A stretch of DNA of 64,000 bases from Acinetobacter albensis (GTDB lineage Bacteria > Pseudomonadota > Gammaproteobacteria > Pseudomonadales > Moraxellaceae), in contig NZ_FMBK01000016.1 in NCBI RefSeq assembly GCF_900095025.1, positions 1-64,000 of the forward strand, given 5' to 3'. The position numbers and the translations under genes were made by a program. The notes under the pieces are model-generated. The model was not told where the DNA came from. It did no database searches and saw only the letters and a list, made by a program, of their open reading frames with translations. Shown here piece by piece: positions 47,445 through 56,614 of the stretch (the stretch's first letter is position 1; every line of letters begins with the position of its first letter).

Positions 47445-47617
47445 TTCTCTCTTTTTGCTTTGTCCACTCTCCTTGGCTTTGGAATTACCTCTCGATATTT
47501 GAATAGAAAAATGAGGATTGGGCTGAGTTGACTTGCTATAGGAGGGAACTATGATAAAAGAATATGAATAGCTTGATCTATCTATATTCTGCTTACATTA
47601 TGATGAACTGAATTTTT

Positions 47618-49042
47618 ATGTATAAATCTGAAAAACTTGCGAACAGCCTGAAACTGCTAATTGAAAATGGAACTTGGAAAGCCAATGAAAAATTGCCTTC
47701 CTTACGCCATCAAGCAGAACAATCAGGTTTGAGTTTGATTACTGTCATGAATGCATATCAAGAACTTGAAGCACAGGGACTCATTTATTCAAAAGAGAAG
47801 TCAGGTTATTTTGTCATCGCACAAGAACTTTCAAATAATGAACAAAATCAAAATGTCACACTAAATCCTAAAATTGAAATTAACTCGACTGTATTTCAAT
47901 ATTTAAAATCTATCCAATCCGATCATCTCATTCCTTTCGGAACCGCTTTTCCGAATAGCCAATTACTCTACTCACCCAAATTAATTCAGACTTTGGGACA
48001 ACTTGCTCGTCATAGATTGAGCTATGAACAAACCCCTAGCCTACCACCCGGTAATTTTGCTTTACGTAAATTGATTGCTCAACGCTATTGTATGCAAGGA
48101 ATTCAAACGGACCCATCAGACATTGTTATTACCTCGGGTGGATTGGATGCCTTGAACTTGTCCTTACAGGCGATGACAAAAACAGGTGACTATATTTTAT
48201 TACAACAAACGATTTTTTATGGTGCTTGGCAAGCAGCAGAACGTTTAGGTTTGAAAGTGATCACTATTCCGACACATCCCGAACACGGAATTGATCTGAA
48301 CGCCTTTGAACAAGCCATTCAAAAATATCCCATTAAAGTCTGCCTACTCATGCTGAATTGTCATAATCCTATTGGTTTTACAGTCAAGGATGAAATTAAA
48401 TTTCAATTGGCAAAGTTGCTTCATCAGCATGAAATTCATTTGATTGAAGATGATGTTTACGAAGAACTGTATTATGATCAGAAAAAACCTTTATCAATGA
48501 AATACTTTGATCAGCAAAATTTGGTTCTACATTGCTCTTCCTTCTCTAAAACATTAGGCGCAGGCTTTCGTATTGGTTGGGTCTATGCGGGGAAATTTTC
48601 TGAACATATTCAACATATTCAATTGATGAGTACGCTATCGGTCAATCCATTTATTCAAAATGCATTAGTTGAATATTTATCACACCGCCATTATGAGAAA
48701 CATTTAAAAAACTTACGCGTGTCTTTACAACGAAATAAAAAACAATTTTATCAATATCTTAAAGAAAATTTACCCATGGGTTGTGAAGTTGAATATTATC
48801 CAGCGGGTTATTTTTTATGGATTGAACTACCCGAATATATCGATAGTACACATATTTATCAGGCATTATTAGATCGAAATATTAGTATTGCACCCAGCAT
48901 TTTATTCAATGCAAACTTTGCGAAACAAAATAATTTTTTACGTATCAATTGTTCTTTTGACTTTAATGATCGGATTGAATCAGCTTTATCTCATGTCGTT
49001 GAGTGTATTTATGATGCTATCAATAATAATCATCTTAGATAG
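47618..49042 (+). CDS. MocR-family (GntR-HTH plus aminotransferase-fold) regulator
   Basis: 474 aa. N-terminal GntR winged HTH (residues about 3-68, LPSLRHQAEQSGLSLITVMNAY). The rest is a fold type I aminotransferase domain with NCHNPIG (248-254), IEDDVYEELYY (277-287) and the PLP-binding lysine Lys311 in SSFSKTLGAGFRIG. MocR proteins sense PLP or amino compounds and often activate adjacent genes. Its own promoter region and the one at 49123 carry matching palindromes. Regulated targets may be the divergent unknown gene, itself, and the small membrane gene after it. Confidence 0.9.
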   Translation: MYKSEKLANSLKLLIENGTWKANEKLPSLRHQAEQSGLSLITVMNAYQELEAQGLIYSKEKSGYFVIAQELSNNEQNQNVTLNPKIEINSTVFQYLKSIQSDHLIPFGTAFPNSQLLYSPKLIQTLGQLARHRLSYEQTPSLPPGNFALRKLIAQRYCMQGIQTDPSDIVITSGGLDALNLSLQAMTKTGDYILLQQTIFYGAWQAAERLGLKVITIPTHPEHGIDLNAFEQAIQKYPIKVCLLMLNCHNPIGFTVKDEIKFQLAKLLHQHEIHLIEDDVYEELYYDQKKPLSMKYFDQQNLVLHCSSFSKTLGAGFRIGWVYAGKFSEHIQHIQLMSTLSVNPFIQNALVEYLSHRHYEKHLKNLRVSLQRNKKQFYQYLKENLPMGCEVEYYPAGYFLWIELPEYIDSTHIYQALLDRNISIAPSILFNANFAKQNNFLRINCSFDFNDRIESALSHVVECIYDAINNNHLR

Positions 49043-49122
49043 TCATTTATACTTTTTACCATTTTAAAGTCTTAATTCATTCTCAAAATTTGTATGCATG
49101 TTATTGTATTTGTCCTTACAAC

Positions 49123-49158
49123 TATAACAGATGAATTAAAACACATAAATCTGTTATA
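49123..49158. promoter_or_regulatory. Candidate MocR operator, copy 2
   Basis: TATAACAGAT (49123-49132) and ATCTGTTATA (49149-49158) are perfect 10-bp arms. The half-site TATAACAG/CTGTTATA is identical to copy 1 at 47404-47444. It lies 87 bp before the small ORF at 49245. Confidence 0.6.
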
Positions 49159-49244
49159 TTTTTTTAATCATTTTTTGTATCTATATGTTTAAATCTAAAC
49201 ATTAGATAATTATTTCATCTTAAAGATACAGTAGAGATTTTTAC

Positions 49245-49355
49245 ATGAAAGCGTTAAAAAGAAAAAATAATGCTCTTTTTGTGTTTTTTATCATCACCAT
49301 TTATGCATTTCTTGGCTTTGGTTTAGGCTATATTATTTGGGAATATTTTTTATAA
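49245..49355 (+). CDS. Small single-pass membrane protein (36 aa)
   Basis: ATG-to-TAA frame encoding 36 residues. A basic start MKALKRKNN is followed by one hydrophobic helix of about 20-25 residues with glycines (FLGFGLGYIIW). This has the composition of genuine bacterial small membrane proteins. The ribosome binding site is weak (TAGAG). It is placed after a MocR operator-like palindrome. The following stretch to 49660 holds only a 31-codon fragment on the minus strand that I cannot identify. Confidence 0.4.
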   Translation: MKALKRKNNALFVFFIITIYAFLGFGLGYIIWEYFL

Positions 49356-49660
49356 GAAGGATAGAGAGCAATCAAAGTCAAAGTTTTGATGGACACTCTA
49401 CATCTTGATATGGCGATAGTCCAAATTTCCTTTTAAATAATCATACCGAGATACTTTAGCGGCAGTCAGATGAATTATGGCCTCCTCTCCCATATCTATA
49501 TATTACTTGACCACTACGGGAATGCTTTTAAATATAAAGGTGAGTGATTCTCTTGCCTAATTTTAATTTAAAGACATAGTTTAAAGCATTGAAATACTCA
49601 AAAATAAAAGCTATCTGCATTAAACACGCAGACAACTTTTATTTTTAACACACTGTTCAA

Positions 49661-51823
49661 TTAGAAACTCATGCTCCATGCTAATTGTGCGGTACGCGGT
49701 GCGCCGAGGAATAAATAGTCATCCCCAAAGAAACTACCTACATCACGCCAGTATTTTTTATTGAATACATTATCAACGTTGAATCGAACTGTATTCTCAT
49801 TACCATAGGCTCGGAAGTTATAGGCTGCACCTGCATCGAATACGGTATAGCCTGATACTTTTACAGTGCCAGATTTATTGGCGTATTTGCTGCTGCTGTA
49901 TTGCATACCTGCAAGTAAACGTAACCCTTCGACTTGAGGCATTTGGTAAGACACATGGCTAGCAAATCTAACAGTCGGTACATTTTGAGTTTGATGGCCT
50001 TTATAAGCATCTACCTGTATATCTTCCAAACGTGAACGAGTCACAGCCAAAGTCGATGTCATATCTAGATTTTCAGCAACGCGACCTTGCAAGCCCAATT
50101 CCAAACCGAGATTATGCTGTTCACCATCGGTGACATAATAATTGTCTAAGTTGGTATATTGATGGTCTTGTTTTAAATCAAACAAAGCTGCAGTAAACAA
50201 TAGCGTTTGCCACTGCTGTTTAAGCCCTAACTCATATTGGCTTGAATGTCTAGGTGCTAATGTTTCAAAGGCATTACCTGCGATGCCTTTATCCGGATTA
50301 CCATAGGCAGACCACGGTGCTTGACTGCCGTCGCTGATCCCTTTGGCATACGAAGCATACAGATGAGTGTTCTGCCAAGGCTGATACATCAACGCAAGCT
50401 GTGGCAAGAAGCGATTGAAGTCGGTGTCACGAATGCTGTTGCCATCCGCTGCATAGGCACTTTCATTTAAATGTAAAAGCTTACCGCCCAGCAAAACTGA
50501 CCATGCATCATTAAATTCGATTTGATCCAACACGTTGAGGGCTGTTTGTTGACTATCCAATGATTTGTAATGATTACCTAAGGCTTTATCCGTAGGCGTA
50601 TAGGTAACAGGATCATTATCAATATTTCCTGAACCTATCCATTCATTGATTGCATCATACTGAGTATGGCGTTTGTAGGCATGTGACAATTCTAAACTCA
50701 GGTTGTGTTGCCATGCTCCAGTGCTGAATTTTCCGTTTAAACCTGTTTTAAATTGATTGGATAGATAACTGTCATCTGGGCTGCGGAAATCATAAATGTC
50801 ATAGTTACCATCAGTGTAAAAGGTGTATGCAAAGGCTGAATAATCATCTACAACCACACGACTTTGTGAAGCAGACAGATTGCTGCTCCAGTTATCATTG
50901 ATTTGATAGCTATATTTCAGACTCGTATTTAGACTTTCATTGGTGATTGGTTTGCTCCAGCTTTGATAGCCCAGCAAACGATCCCATTCCACTCCTGTCG
51001 GTACAGTTTCACCACCAAGTAGCTGATAACCTGGTACCGAACGCTGTTTTTGATGCTGTGATTCAATATCAAATTCAAGTTTTGAACGATCTGAAATTTT
51101 CCAGTCTAAAGCCAATGAACCAAACAAACGCTTGCCATCGGCATGTTCAACATACGGGTGAATGTCTTCATAAGCTGCATTCACACGATATCCAAACTGT
51201 TGATTGTCTCCAAGCCATCCACCAAGGTCAGTCGCCACACTGCTGCCGCCATGACTGTCTGCTTCAAGGGTTAAAGACTGGACATCTTTGGGGCGTTTGC
51301 TCACGTAGTTCACTACGCCGCCCGGCGTTGACATCCCACTTTGAATCGCACTTATGCCTTTTAGTATTTCAACTTGCTCTTTATTTTCAAGCGCTATATT
51401 TTGCTCACCGCGTAGCAAATTACCGTTTAGTAAATAACTTGATCCCGCATTTAAGCTAAATCCACGCATCACAAAGTTTGCATAGTAACCAATGGGTGCA
51501 TAGCCATCACCAACAGACGCATCATTCTTTACCACATCACTCAATGTTTTCGCATGTTGATCTGCTATCAGTTCAGCAGTAACAGTGTTAATAGATGCAG
51601 GGATTTCAGCAATGTTTTGCTGAATAAAACCTGATAAATTCACTTGTGGTTGATAGTAAGCAGTTTCTGCGGTTTGAGCAGTCACTGTGATTGTGGCAAG
51701 CTGCGCTGTATTATTTTCACCCTCAGCATGTGCCAGTTCTGCACTTAACCCTAAACATGAAAATGAACCAACGGCCAGCAATGCTTTTTGTAAACGAGAA
51801 AATGAAAATGAATACTTTTTCAC
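49661..51823 (-). CDS. TonB-dependent siderophore receptor (no STN domain)
   Basis: 720 aa. Signal peptide to about residue 33 (LSAELAHA/EG), TonB-box-like ATITVTAQ, plug with ASINTVTAELIADQHAKTL and VEILKGISAIQSGMSTPGG, and a 22-strand barrel ending TAQLAWSMSF with terminal Phe. The STN domain is lacking, so it is not itself a signalling receptor. The siderophore ABC transporter encoded 1.1 kb away on the opposite strand is its likely partner. The ligand cannot be decided; FhuE/FoxA-like families are the nearest in style. Confidence 0.92.
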   Translation of the reverse strand: MKKYSFSFSRLQKALLAVGSFSCLGLSAELAHAEGENNTAQLATITVTAQTAETAYYQPQVNLSGFIQQNIAEIPASINTVTAELIADQHAKTLSDVVKNDASVGDGYAPIGYYANFVMRGFSLNAGSSYLLNGNLLRGEQNIALENKEQVEILKGISAIQSGMSTPGGVVNYVSKRPKDVQSLTLEADSHGGSSVATDLGGWLGDNQQFGYRVNAAYEDIHPYVEHADGKRLFGSLALDWKISDRSKLEFDIESQHQKQRSVPGYQLLGGETVPTGVEWDRLLGYQSWSKPITNESLNTSLKYSYQINDNWSSNLSASQSRVVVDDYSAFAYTFYTDGNYDIYDFRSPDDSYLSNQFKTGLNGKFSTGAWQHNLSLELSHAYKRHTQYDAINEWIGSGNIDNDPVTYTPTDKALGNHYKSLDSQQTALNVLDQIEFNDAWSVLLGGKLLHLNESAYAADGNSIRDTDFNRFLPQLALMYQPWQNTHLYASYAKGISDGSQAPWSAYGNPDKGIAGNAFETLAPRHSSQYELGLKQQWQTLLFTAALFDLKQDHQYTNLDNYYVTDGEQHNLGLELGLQGRVAENLDMTSTLAVTRSRLEDIQVDAYKGHQTQNVPTVRFASHVSYQMPQVEGLRLLAGMQYSSSKYANKSGTVKVSGYTVFDAGAAYNFRAYGNENTVRFNVDNVFNKKYWRDVGSFFGDDYLFLGAPRTAQLAWSMSF

Positions 51824-52169
51824 AGTAACTTCCTAACCCCAAAAGATAATTTTATAGCTTGAATTATGCGAGCATGAGTATTCACAATTTTCTGAGATTG
51901 AACAAGCATTACTAAAATATATCTCAAAAAATTTGCAGTGAACTTCCCTCTCAAGCTCAAACCAGAAACTAGGTGTTAGCGCTATAGAATTATGTCAATT
52001 TTTAATACAGTAATACGTTAAATTCATTGAGATCAATTTAAGAAAAATCTCTAATTATTTGATCATTTTTCAACCAAAATAAAATTTAATTGATTATTAT
52101 CAATTGATTTATGTCTGAATTTATCCCCAATTTCTGCGGATAAGATTAGGGATAATTTTTTATTGATTT

Positions 52170-52187
52170 TGTACGTTAAAGCTTACA
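52170..52187 (+). promoter_or_regulatory. GacA upstream activating sequence, left copy (one mismatch)
   Basis: TGTACG-TTAAAG-CTTACA against the GacA consensus TGTAAG-N6-CTTACA. It is centred about 66 bp before the predicted transcription start near 52244, the usual distance for rsm sRNA genes. The -10 candidate is TATTAT (52232-52237); no good -35 is seen, as expected for an activated promoter. Confidence 0.7.
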
Positions 52188-52243
52188 AGAATTTAGGTAT
52201 GTTGCGAGTATACCATTTCGTGTTTATTTCTTATTATAGGGAT

Positions 52244-52366
52244 ATAGAGAACAGGATGTTCCGCCAATAACAATAATAGAATCAGCATAAGGAATATGAG
52301 GTACGACAGGAGTTCTACCTAAGGCATCAAATATGAAAAACCCTGACAGGATGTCAGGGTTTTTTT
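52244..52366 (+). ncRNA. Rsm/Csr-type CsrA-sequestering sRNA candidate, left copy
   Basis: Predicted RNA of about 123 nt. Hairpin 1: GAAC-AGGAT-GTTC (52249-52261). Hairpin 2: AGGTA-C-GAC-AGGA-GTT-C-TACCT (52299-52320). Hairpin 3, the terminator: CCCTGAC-AGGAT-GTCAGGG (52341-52359) plus seven T. Each shows AGGA in a loop closed by a C-G pair; a fourth GGA lies unpaired at 52291-52293. This is the architecture of RsmX/Y/Z RNAs, which bind CsrA/RsmA. The start is inferred from the -10 and the GacA box. No ORF with a ribosome binding site fits. Confidence 0.8.
52336..52366 (+). terminator. Terminator of the left sRNA
   Basis: Seven-bp G/C-rich stem (CCCTGAC/GTCAGGG) with AGGAT loop, A-run before and seven T after. 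It can also work on the minus strand (TTTTT). Confidence 0.93.
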
Positions 52367-52368
52367 AT

Positions 52369-52798
52369 CTCTATATTTCTGAAATCAAGAATAGTTTTAT
52401 ACATCCACAATATGAATTAAGGCTGCTGCTGAGCCATTCTGATATCTACATACTCTACTTAAAGCCTCCTTGAGCTGACATGCAATTGCTTCAAATCTCA
52501 TTTGGCTTGGAAACTCTTTGGTGCAAATTTTGACAGCAAGCTTGATATTTCAGCTGAATAAAGCAGAAGATTTTTCTTGTTTAAGCATGATCTTGATGAA
52601 TTCGGCTTTAAATTATGCTCTATAGCTCAGACAAGCATGTTAACTCATCATATCACTCCTTTTGATTAATTCTATCTCTTTTAAAATCTCTGATTTTTTA
52701 GCAAAAATTCACGATAAAAGCACTGCAATAAAAAGAATAAAATATGAGATAAATAATGGAAATTATTCAGCGTAAAGTAGCCATAATCGACAAATAAG
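52369..52798. other. Non-coding stretch before the siderophore ABC operon
   Basis: About 430 bp with no supported gene. A frame on the minus strand (about 52397-52545) reads like a coding relic (LAVKICTKEFPSQMRFEAIA) but has no credible start. Nothing else recognised. Confidence 0.4.
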
Positions 52799-52845
52799 TA
52801 ATTATCATTTGTTAATATTTAACAAATAGAAACAATTATCATTTT
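52799..52845 (+). promoter_or_regulatory. Fur-like boxes before the siderophore ABC operon
   Basis: Two direct copies of AATTATCATTT (52799-52809 and 52834-52844), whose complement contains the Fur core AATGATAAT, flank a perfect 9-bp-arm palindrome ATTTGTTAA-TAT-TTAACAAAT (52807-52827). They lie 107-153 bp before the first permease start, so the operon is probably iron-repressed. Confidence 0.65.
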
Positions 52846-52951
52846 TCTGAGTTGTAAGATTTATGTTATTTTTACTTTAATTATTTATTAATAAATCACC
52901 TTTTTTATTCACTTTTCTCATGATGTATTCAATATATGAAACAGGTATCAG

Positions 52952-53905
52952 ATGATTAAGTGCCGCTACCTGTTGGCCTTATTATTACCATGTGCGCTAA
53001 TTTCCTTGTTTGTCGGAGTCGGTAATATGACTTGGCAAGGCTTATTAAATGGGCAAATGCAAGACTGGCAAATTTTTTGGACCAGTCGGTTTCCACGTTT
53101 AATGGCGATTGTTGTAGCAGGCGCAGGATTGAGTGTTTGTGGTCTGATTATGCAAACATTGACGCGTAATCGTTTTGTATCTCCTACTACAGCAGGGCTT
53201 TATGACTGCGCGCGTCTAGGAGTATTGGTTTCAATTATTCTAATCCCTACAGCATCTATATTTTTAAAAACTGGATTCGCAATTGGAGTGACTCTGCTTG
53301 GTGCATTGGCATTCATGGGAATTTTATCAACATTAAAACATCGAGATACTGTATTTGTTCCATTGGTAGGGATGATTTTTGGCAGTATTATTTCAGCTTT
53401 TACTACATTTATTGCCTTACAAATGGATTTGCTACAAAGCCTCTCAGGTTGGTTACAAGGTGATTTTTCCACTATTCTCAATGGACAATATGAACTGATT
53501 TATTTCAGTGTCCCAATACTCGTATTAATTTATATTTTCGCAAACCGATTTTTACTTGCAGGTTTAGGCGAAGATTTTGCTGTTAATCTAGGCTTAAATT
53601 ATAAAAAAACCTTATTCGTTGGCTTAGCTTTAGTATCTGTAATTACAGGTGTAGTCATTATTACTGTGGGAGCAATTCCTTTCCTTGGTCTTATTGTTCC
53701 AAATATTGTCAGCTTATATCTAGGCGATAATTTACGTAAAACCTTACCTCACACGGCTTTGTTAGGGGCCTTATTGGTACTAATGTGTGACATTTTTGGT
53801 AGAGTTGTTATTTATCCTTATGAAATTCCTATTAGCTTAATTATGGGAGTATTGGGTAGCGTAATTTTCCTTGCACTACTGATTAGGAAATATCGCCATG
53901 TCTAA
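52952..53905 (+). CDS. FecCD-family siderophore permease (FatD/BauD-like)
   Basis: 317 aa, nine or ten membrane spans. The BtuCD/FecCD signature regions are visible: RFPRLMAIVVAGAGLSVCGLIMQ near the N-terminus and VGAIPFLGLIVPNIVSLYLGDNLR near residue 250 (in part). First gene of a four-gene operon permease-permease-ATPase-binding protein, the order of bauDCEB in acinetobactin loci and similar to Vibrio fatDCB. It overlaps the next gene by 8 nt. Inner-membrane half of a ferric siderophore importer. Confidence 0.92.
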   Translation: MIKCRYLLALLLPCALISLFVGVGNMTWQGLLNGQMQDWQIFWTSRFPRLMAIVVAGAGLSVCGLIMQTLTRNRFVSPTTAGLYDCARLGVLVSIILIPTASIFLKTGFAIGVTLLGALAFMGILSTLKHRDTVFVPLVGMIFGSIISAFTTFIALQMDLLQSLSGWLQGDFSTILNGQYELIYFSVPILVLIYIFANRFLLAGLGEDFAVNLGLNYKKTLFVGLALVSVITGVVIITVGAIPFLGLIVPNIVSLYLGDNLRKTLPHTALLGALLVLMCDIFGRVVIYPYEIPISLIMGVLGSVIFLALLIRKYRHV

Positions 53906-54860
53906 TCAACTTAAGTTAATGCTTCTCGTACTTTTAATTTTTATCAGTACCGCCGTATATTTATTTTGGGACATGGGTGAAGCTTGGCAATATGCTTTAT
54001 CTCTTCGGTTGAAAACGGTTTTGGGGATACTCGTTACAGGTGTAGCTGTCGGTATTTCTACCCTCATCTTTCATACTATTGTAAATAATCGCGTGGTTAC
54101 TCCTCAAACATTAGGTTTGGATAAACTTTATGATTTATCCAAAACCCTGATTATCTATATCTTTGGTGCCAGTACCTTACTTTCGTTAAATATAGTAGCC
54201 GACTATTTTATTAGTCTGTTTCTCATGCTGATTTTTGCTTTAATGTTATATCGTTTTATCTTTCGTAAAGTTGCCGATCAAAATATTTATTTTCTCTTAT
54301 TAATCGGCCTTATTTGTGCAACTTTATTTGATAGCATGACCACATTTTTTCAAGTTTTACTTGATCCCGATGAATTCCAAGTTGCAGCTTATGCGGGTTT
54401 TGCAAGTTTTAATTTTGTCAAAATAGAACCTTTAATTCTTGCGACTTTGACTATATGTCCTATTTTAATGTATTGCCTTTCTAAACTTCATATTTTTGAT
54501 GTGATGGCATTAGGTCGAGATCATGCTCTGAATTTAGGAATGAACTATGACAAAACCAGTCGTACCTTTTTAATTTTAGTCGTATTGGCTTTAGCTTCGG
54601 CGACCGCATTGGCAGGCCCGATGATGTTTCTCGGCTTATTGGTGTTGAATATTAGTTTAGAAATTTTTAAAACACATCAACATAAAGTTTTATTGCCTGG
54701 CATTATTTTAGTTTCAATCGCATCACTTTTAATTGGTCAATCGATTGTTCTCCATGTTCTTAATCTTAAAACCACTTTGAGTGTCATCATTAACTTTGTT
54801 GGCGGCATTTATTTCTTCTGGATTCTACTGAAGGAGAATAAAAAATGGCAATTGTCTTAG
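53898..54860 (+). CDS. FecCD-family siderophore permease (FatC/BauC-like)
   Basis: 320 aa multi-span membrane protein with RLKTVLGILVTGVAVGIST, NLGMNYDKTSRTFL and GPMMFLGLLVLNIS as the family landmarks. Shorter and more divergent than FatD types, as usual for FatC. It overlaps the preceding permease by 8 nt and the ATPase gene by 16 nt, so translation is tightly linked. The two permeases form the heterodimeric channel. Confidence 0.91.
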   Translation: MSNQLKLMLLVLLIFISTAVYLFWDMGEAWQYALSLRLKTVLGILVTGVAVGISTLIFHTIVNNRVVTPQTLGLDKLYDLSKTLIIYIFGASTLLSLNIVADYFISLFLMLIFALMLYRFIFRKVADQNIYFLLLIGLICATLFDSMTTFFQVLLDPDEFQVAAYAGFASFNFVKIEPLILATLTICPILMYCLSKLHIFDVMALGRDHALNLGMNYDKTSRTFLILVVLALASATALAGPMMFLGLLVLNISLEIFKTHQHKVLLPGIILVSIASLLIGQSIVLHVLNLKTTLSVIINFVGGIYFFWILLKENKKWQLS

Positions 54861-55609
54861 AAAATATTGATAAATCTTATCATGGTACTAAGGTGGTCGA
54901 TCAGGTGTCCTTAGAAATTGCTAAAGGTCAATTTACTGCATTTATTGGCCCAAATGGCGCAGGCAAAAGTACAGTTCTCGGCATTATGAGCCGTTTACTC
55001 TCTGCCGATTCAGGTACTGTTTATTTAGACGGTCAAAATCTTTATAAAATGAATCATGCCGATGTGGCTAAAAAAATGGCGATTTTAAAACAGGCAAATC
55101 ATACAGAACTCCGCTTATCGATAGAAGACTTGGTTGCATTTGGACGATTCCCCTATTCTCAAGGACGTTTAACTGAGCAAGACCATCGCGTCATTAATCA
55201 AGCGATTGGCTATATGGATTTAGAAGAAATGCGAACCAAGCAGTTGAGTGAACTCTCAGGAGGGCAACGACAGCGTGCTTATATTGCAATGGTATTGGCA
55301 CAAGACACAGATTACATTCTTTTAGATGAACCACTCAATAACCTAGACATGAAACATTCAGCGCAAATTATGCGTGTATTGAAAGATCTTAGTCTAAATC
55401 ATGGAAAATCTATCATTGTGGTCATTCATGATATTAATTTTGCTTCAGTTTATGCTGACCAAATTATTGCAATGAAAAATGGTGCTCTTGCTTACCAAGG
55501 TTCGCCAAAACAAATTATGCATGAAGATATTTTAGAAGATATTTTTGATTTTCATATTCCCATTCAAGACATTCAACAACACAAATTAGGCTTATTTTTT
55601 ATTAGTTAG
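54845..55609 (+). CDS. Siderophore ABC transporter ATP-binding protein
   Basis: 254 aa. Walker A GPNGAGKST (35-43), signature LSGGQRQR, Walker B YILLDEP and the switch His in VIHDINFA. FepC/FecE/BauE type. It overlaps the FatC-like gene by 16 nt; GGAG lies before its ATG. It powers ferric siderophore import through the two preceding permeases. Confidence 0.95.
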   Translation: MAIVLENIDKSYHGTKVVDQVSLEIAKGQFTAFIGPNGAGKSTVLGIMSRLLSADSGTVYLDGQNLYKMNHADVAKKMAILKQANHTELRLSIEDLVAFGRFPYSQGRLTEQDHRVINQAIGYMDLEEMRTKQLSELSGGQRQRAYIAMVLAQDTDYILLDEPLNNLDMKHSAQIMRVLKDLSLNHGKSIIVVIHDINFASVYADQIIAMKNGALAYQGSPKQIMHEDILEDIFDFHIPIQDIQQHKLGLFFIS

Positions 55610-55618
55610 GAGATTGTT

Positions 55619-56569
55619 ATGTTTTTAAAAAAAACACTCATTGCGCTTGCTTTTGCGAGTGTATTGGTTGGATGCTCTCAACAAAATACAACATCGGCAT
55701 CTCAATCCCAAAGTGCTGCATCTACCGAGATGCAAACATTTTCCAGTAAAGCTGGTGAGATTAGCATTCCTAAAGAATTAAGCCGTATTACCGTTTTAGA
55801 TACCAACTCTTTAAATACTATTCAAGAATTAGGCGCAAGCGATAAAATAGTTGCATTACCTAGAGGTACTCCACTTCCTAAAGCGCTTAGTCGTTTTTCT
55901 AAAGACCAATATATTGATGTCGGAACCGCAAAAGAACCAAATTTAGAAAAAATTGCGTCAAGCAAACCACAATTAATTATCATGAGTGCACGTATGGAAA
56001 ATCTGATCGATCAGATTAAAGGTATCGCACCAACTTATTTTAACCAATTGGACTATAAGGATCGGGTTAATTCTTTTAAACAACAAACTTTAAATATTGC
56101 TGAAATGGTCGGTAAAAAAGCGGAAGCTGAACAACAACTCGCAATATTAGACCAACAGATTGCAACTTTAAGAGAAAAAACCAAAAACAAAACTGCATTA
56201 GTGATTTTAGTTAATAATAATAAATTATCTGCTTATGGTGTAGGGTCACGCTTCGGGCTGATACATGATCTTTATGGTTTTTCACCTGCCGACCCTGCGA
56301 TTAAAGTCGGTACGCATGGCATGTCTGTTTCGCATGAATTTATTAGTGAAAAAAATCCAGATTACTTATTTGTTATTGACCGTAATGCAGCTATTACTGA
56401 TGGTGATGGTGGAACAAAAAAAGTCTTAGACAACAATCTAATCAATCAAACCAACGCTGCTAAAAATGGCAATATTGTATTTTTAGATTCAAGTACTTGG
56501 TATCTAATGAATGAAAGTTTAGGCGGAATGAAAGCAATGGTTAAAGAGGTATCTGCAGCAGTAGAATAA
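55619..56569 (+). CDS. Periplasmic siderophore-binding lipoprotein (FatB/BauB-like)
   Basis: 316 aa class III (FepB-type) substrate-binding protein. Lipobox VLVGC with Cys19, a Ser/Gln-rich linker, N lobe with RITVLDTNSLNTIQELG and PNLEKIASSKPQLIIMS, a long connecting helix, and C lobe with GTHGMSVSHEFISEKNPDYLF. It delivers ferric siderophore to the permeases. It starts 9 nt after the ATPase gene and ends the operon with a hairpin terminator. Confidence 0.93.
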   Translation: MFLKKTLIALAFASVLVGCSQQNTTSASQSQSAASTEMQTFSSKAGEISIPKELSRITVLDTNSLNTIQELGASDKIVALPRGTPLPKALSRFSKDQYIDVGTAKEPNLEKIASSKPQLIIMSARMENLIDQIKGIAPTYFNQLDYKDRVNSFKQQTLNIAEMVGKKAEAEQQLAILDQQIATLREKTKNKTALVILVNNNKLSAYGVGSRFGLIHDLYGFSPADPAIKVGTHGMSVSHEFISEKNPDYLFVIDRNAAITDGDGGTKKVLDNNLINQTNAAKNGNIVFLDSSTWYLMNESLGGMKAMVKEVSAAVE

Positions 56570-56578
56570 AATTTTAAT

Positions 56579-56614
56579 AAGTATGGATATCTCAAATATT
56601 CATACTTTATTTAA
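56579..56614 (+). terminator. Terminator of the siderophore ABC operon
   Basis: AAGTATGGATAT pairs with ATATTCATACTT (one G-U) around CTCAA, followed by TATTTAATTT. The rest of the gap to 56942 shows no gene. Confidence 0.7.

Larger units (their letters stand above)
52059..52368 (+). repeat. 310-bp inverted repeat, left copy (sRNA gene cassette)
   Basis: Matches 58159-58468 in inverted orientation without indels and with about ten mismatches (roughly 97% identity). The outer boundary is TTGATCATTTTTCAACC and the inner boundary lies just after the terminator T-run. Mismatches fall in the outer 190 bp; the inner ~125 bp, which is the predicted transcript, is identical. Contents: an AT-rich palindrome (ATTGATTATTATCAAT), TTATCC...GGATAA, the GacA-box-like element and the sRNA. 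Confidence 0.93.

Noticed and set aside
49398-49493. 31-codon minus-strand ORF between the small membrane gene and the TonB receptor
   Set aside because: It has the look of a protein fragment (AIIHLTAAKVSRYDYLKG), but it is too short and without context to call a gene.
52244-52366. Iron-responsive RyhB/PrrF-type sRNA instead of an Rsm-type sRNA
   Set aside because: Considered because the copies flank a siderophore operon and PrrF genes are also duplicated. The exact GacA box, the GGA loops and the lack of a clear Fur box overlapping the promoter favour the Rsm type. The AT-rich palindrome at 52090 is a poor Fur match and lies about 150 bp from the start.
52059-52368. MITE or insertion sequence end
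   Set aside because: The 310-bp copies lack terminal inverted repeats within themselves and show no target duplication that I can see; their content is a complete promoter-RNA-terminator unit.
52397-52545. Minus-strand coding fragment
   Set aside because: The frame is open for about 50 codons but has no start codon with a ribosome binding site and no family I recognise; at best a relic.
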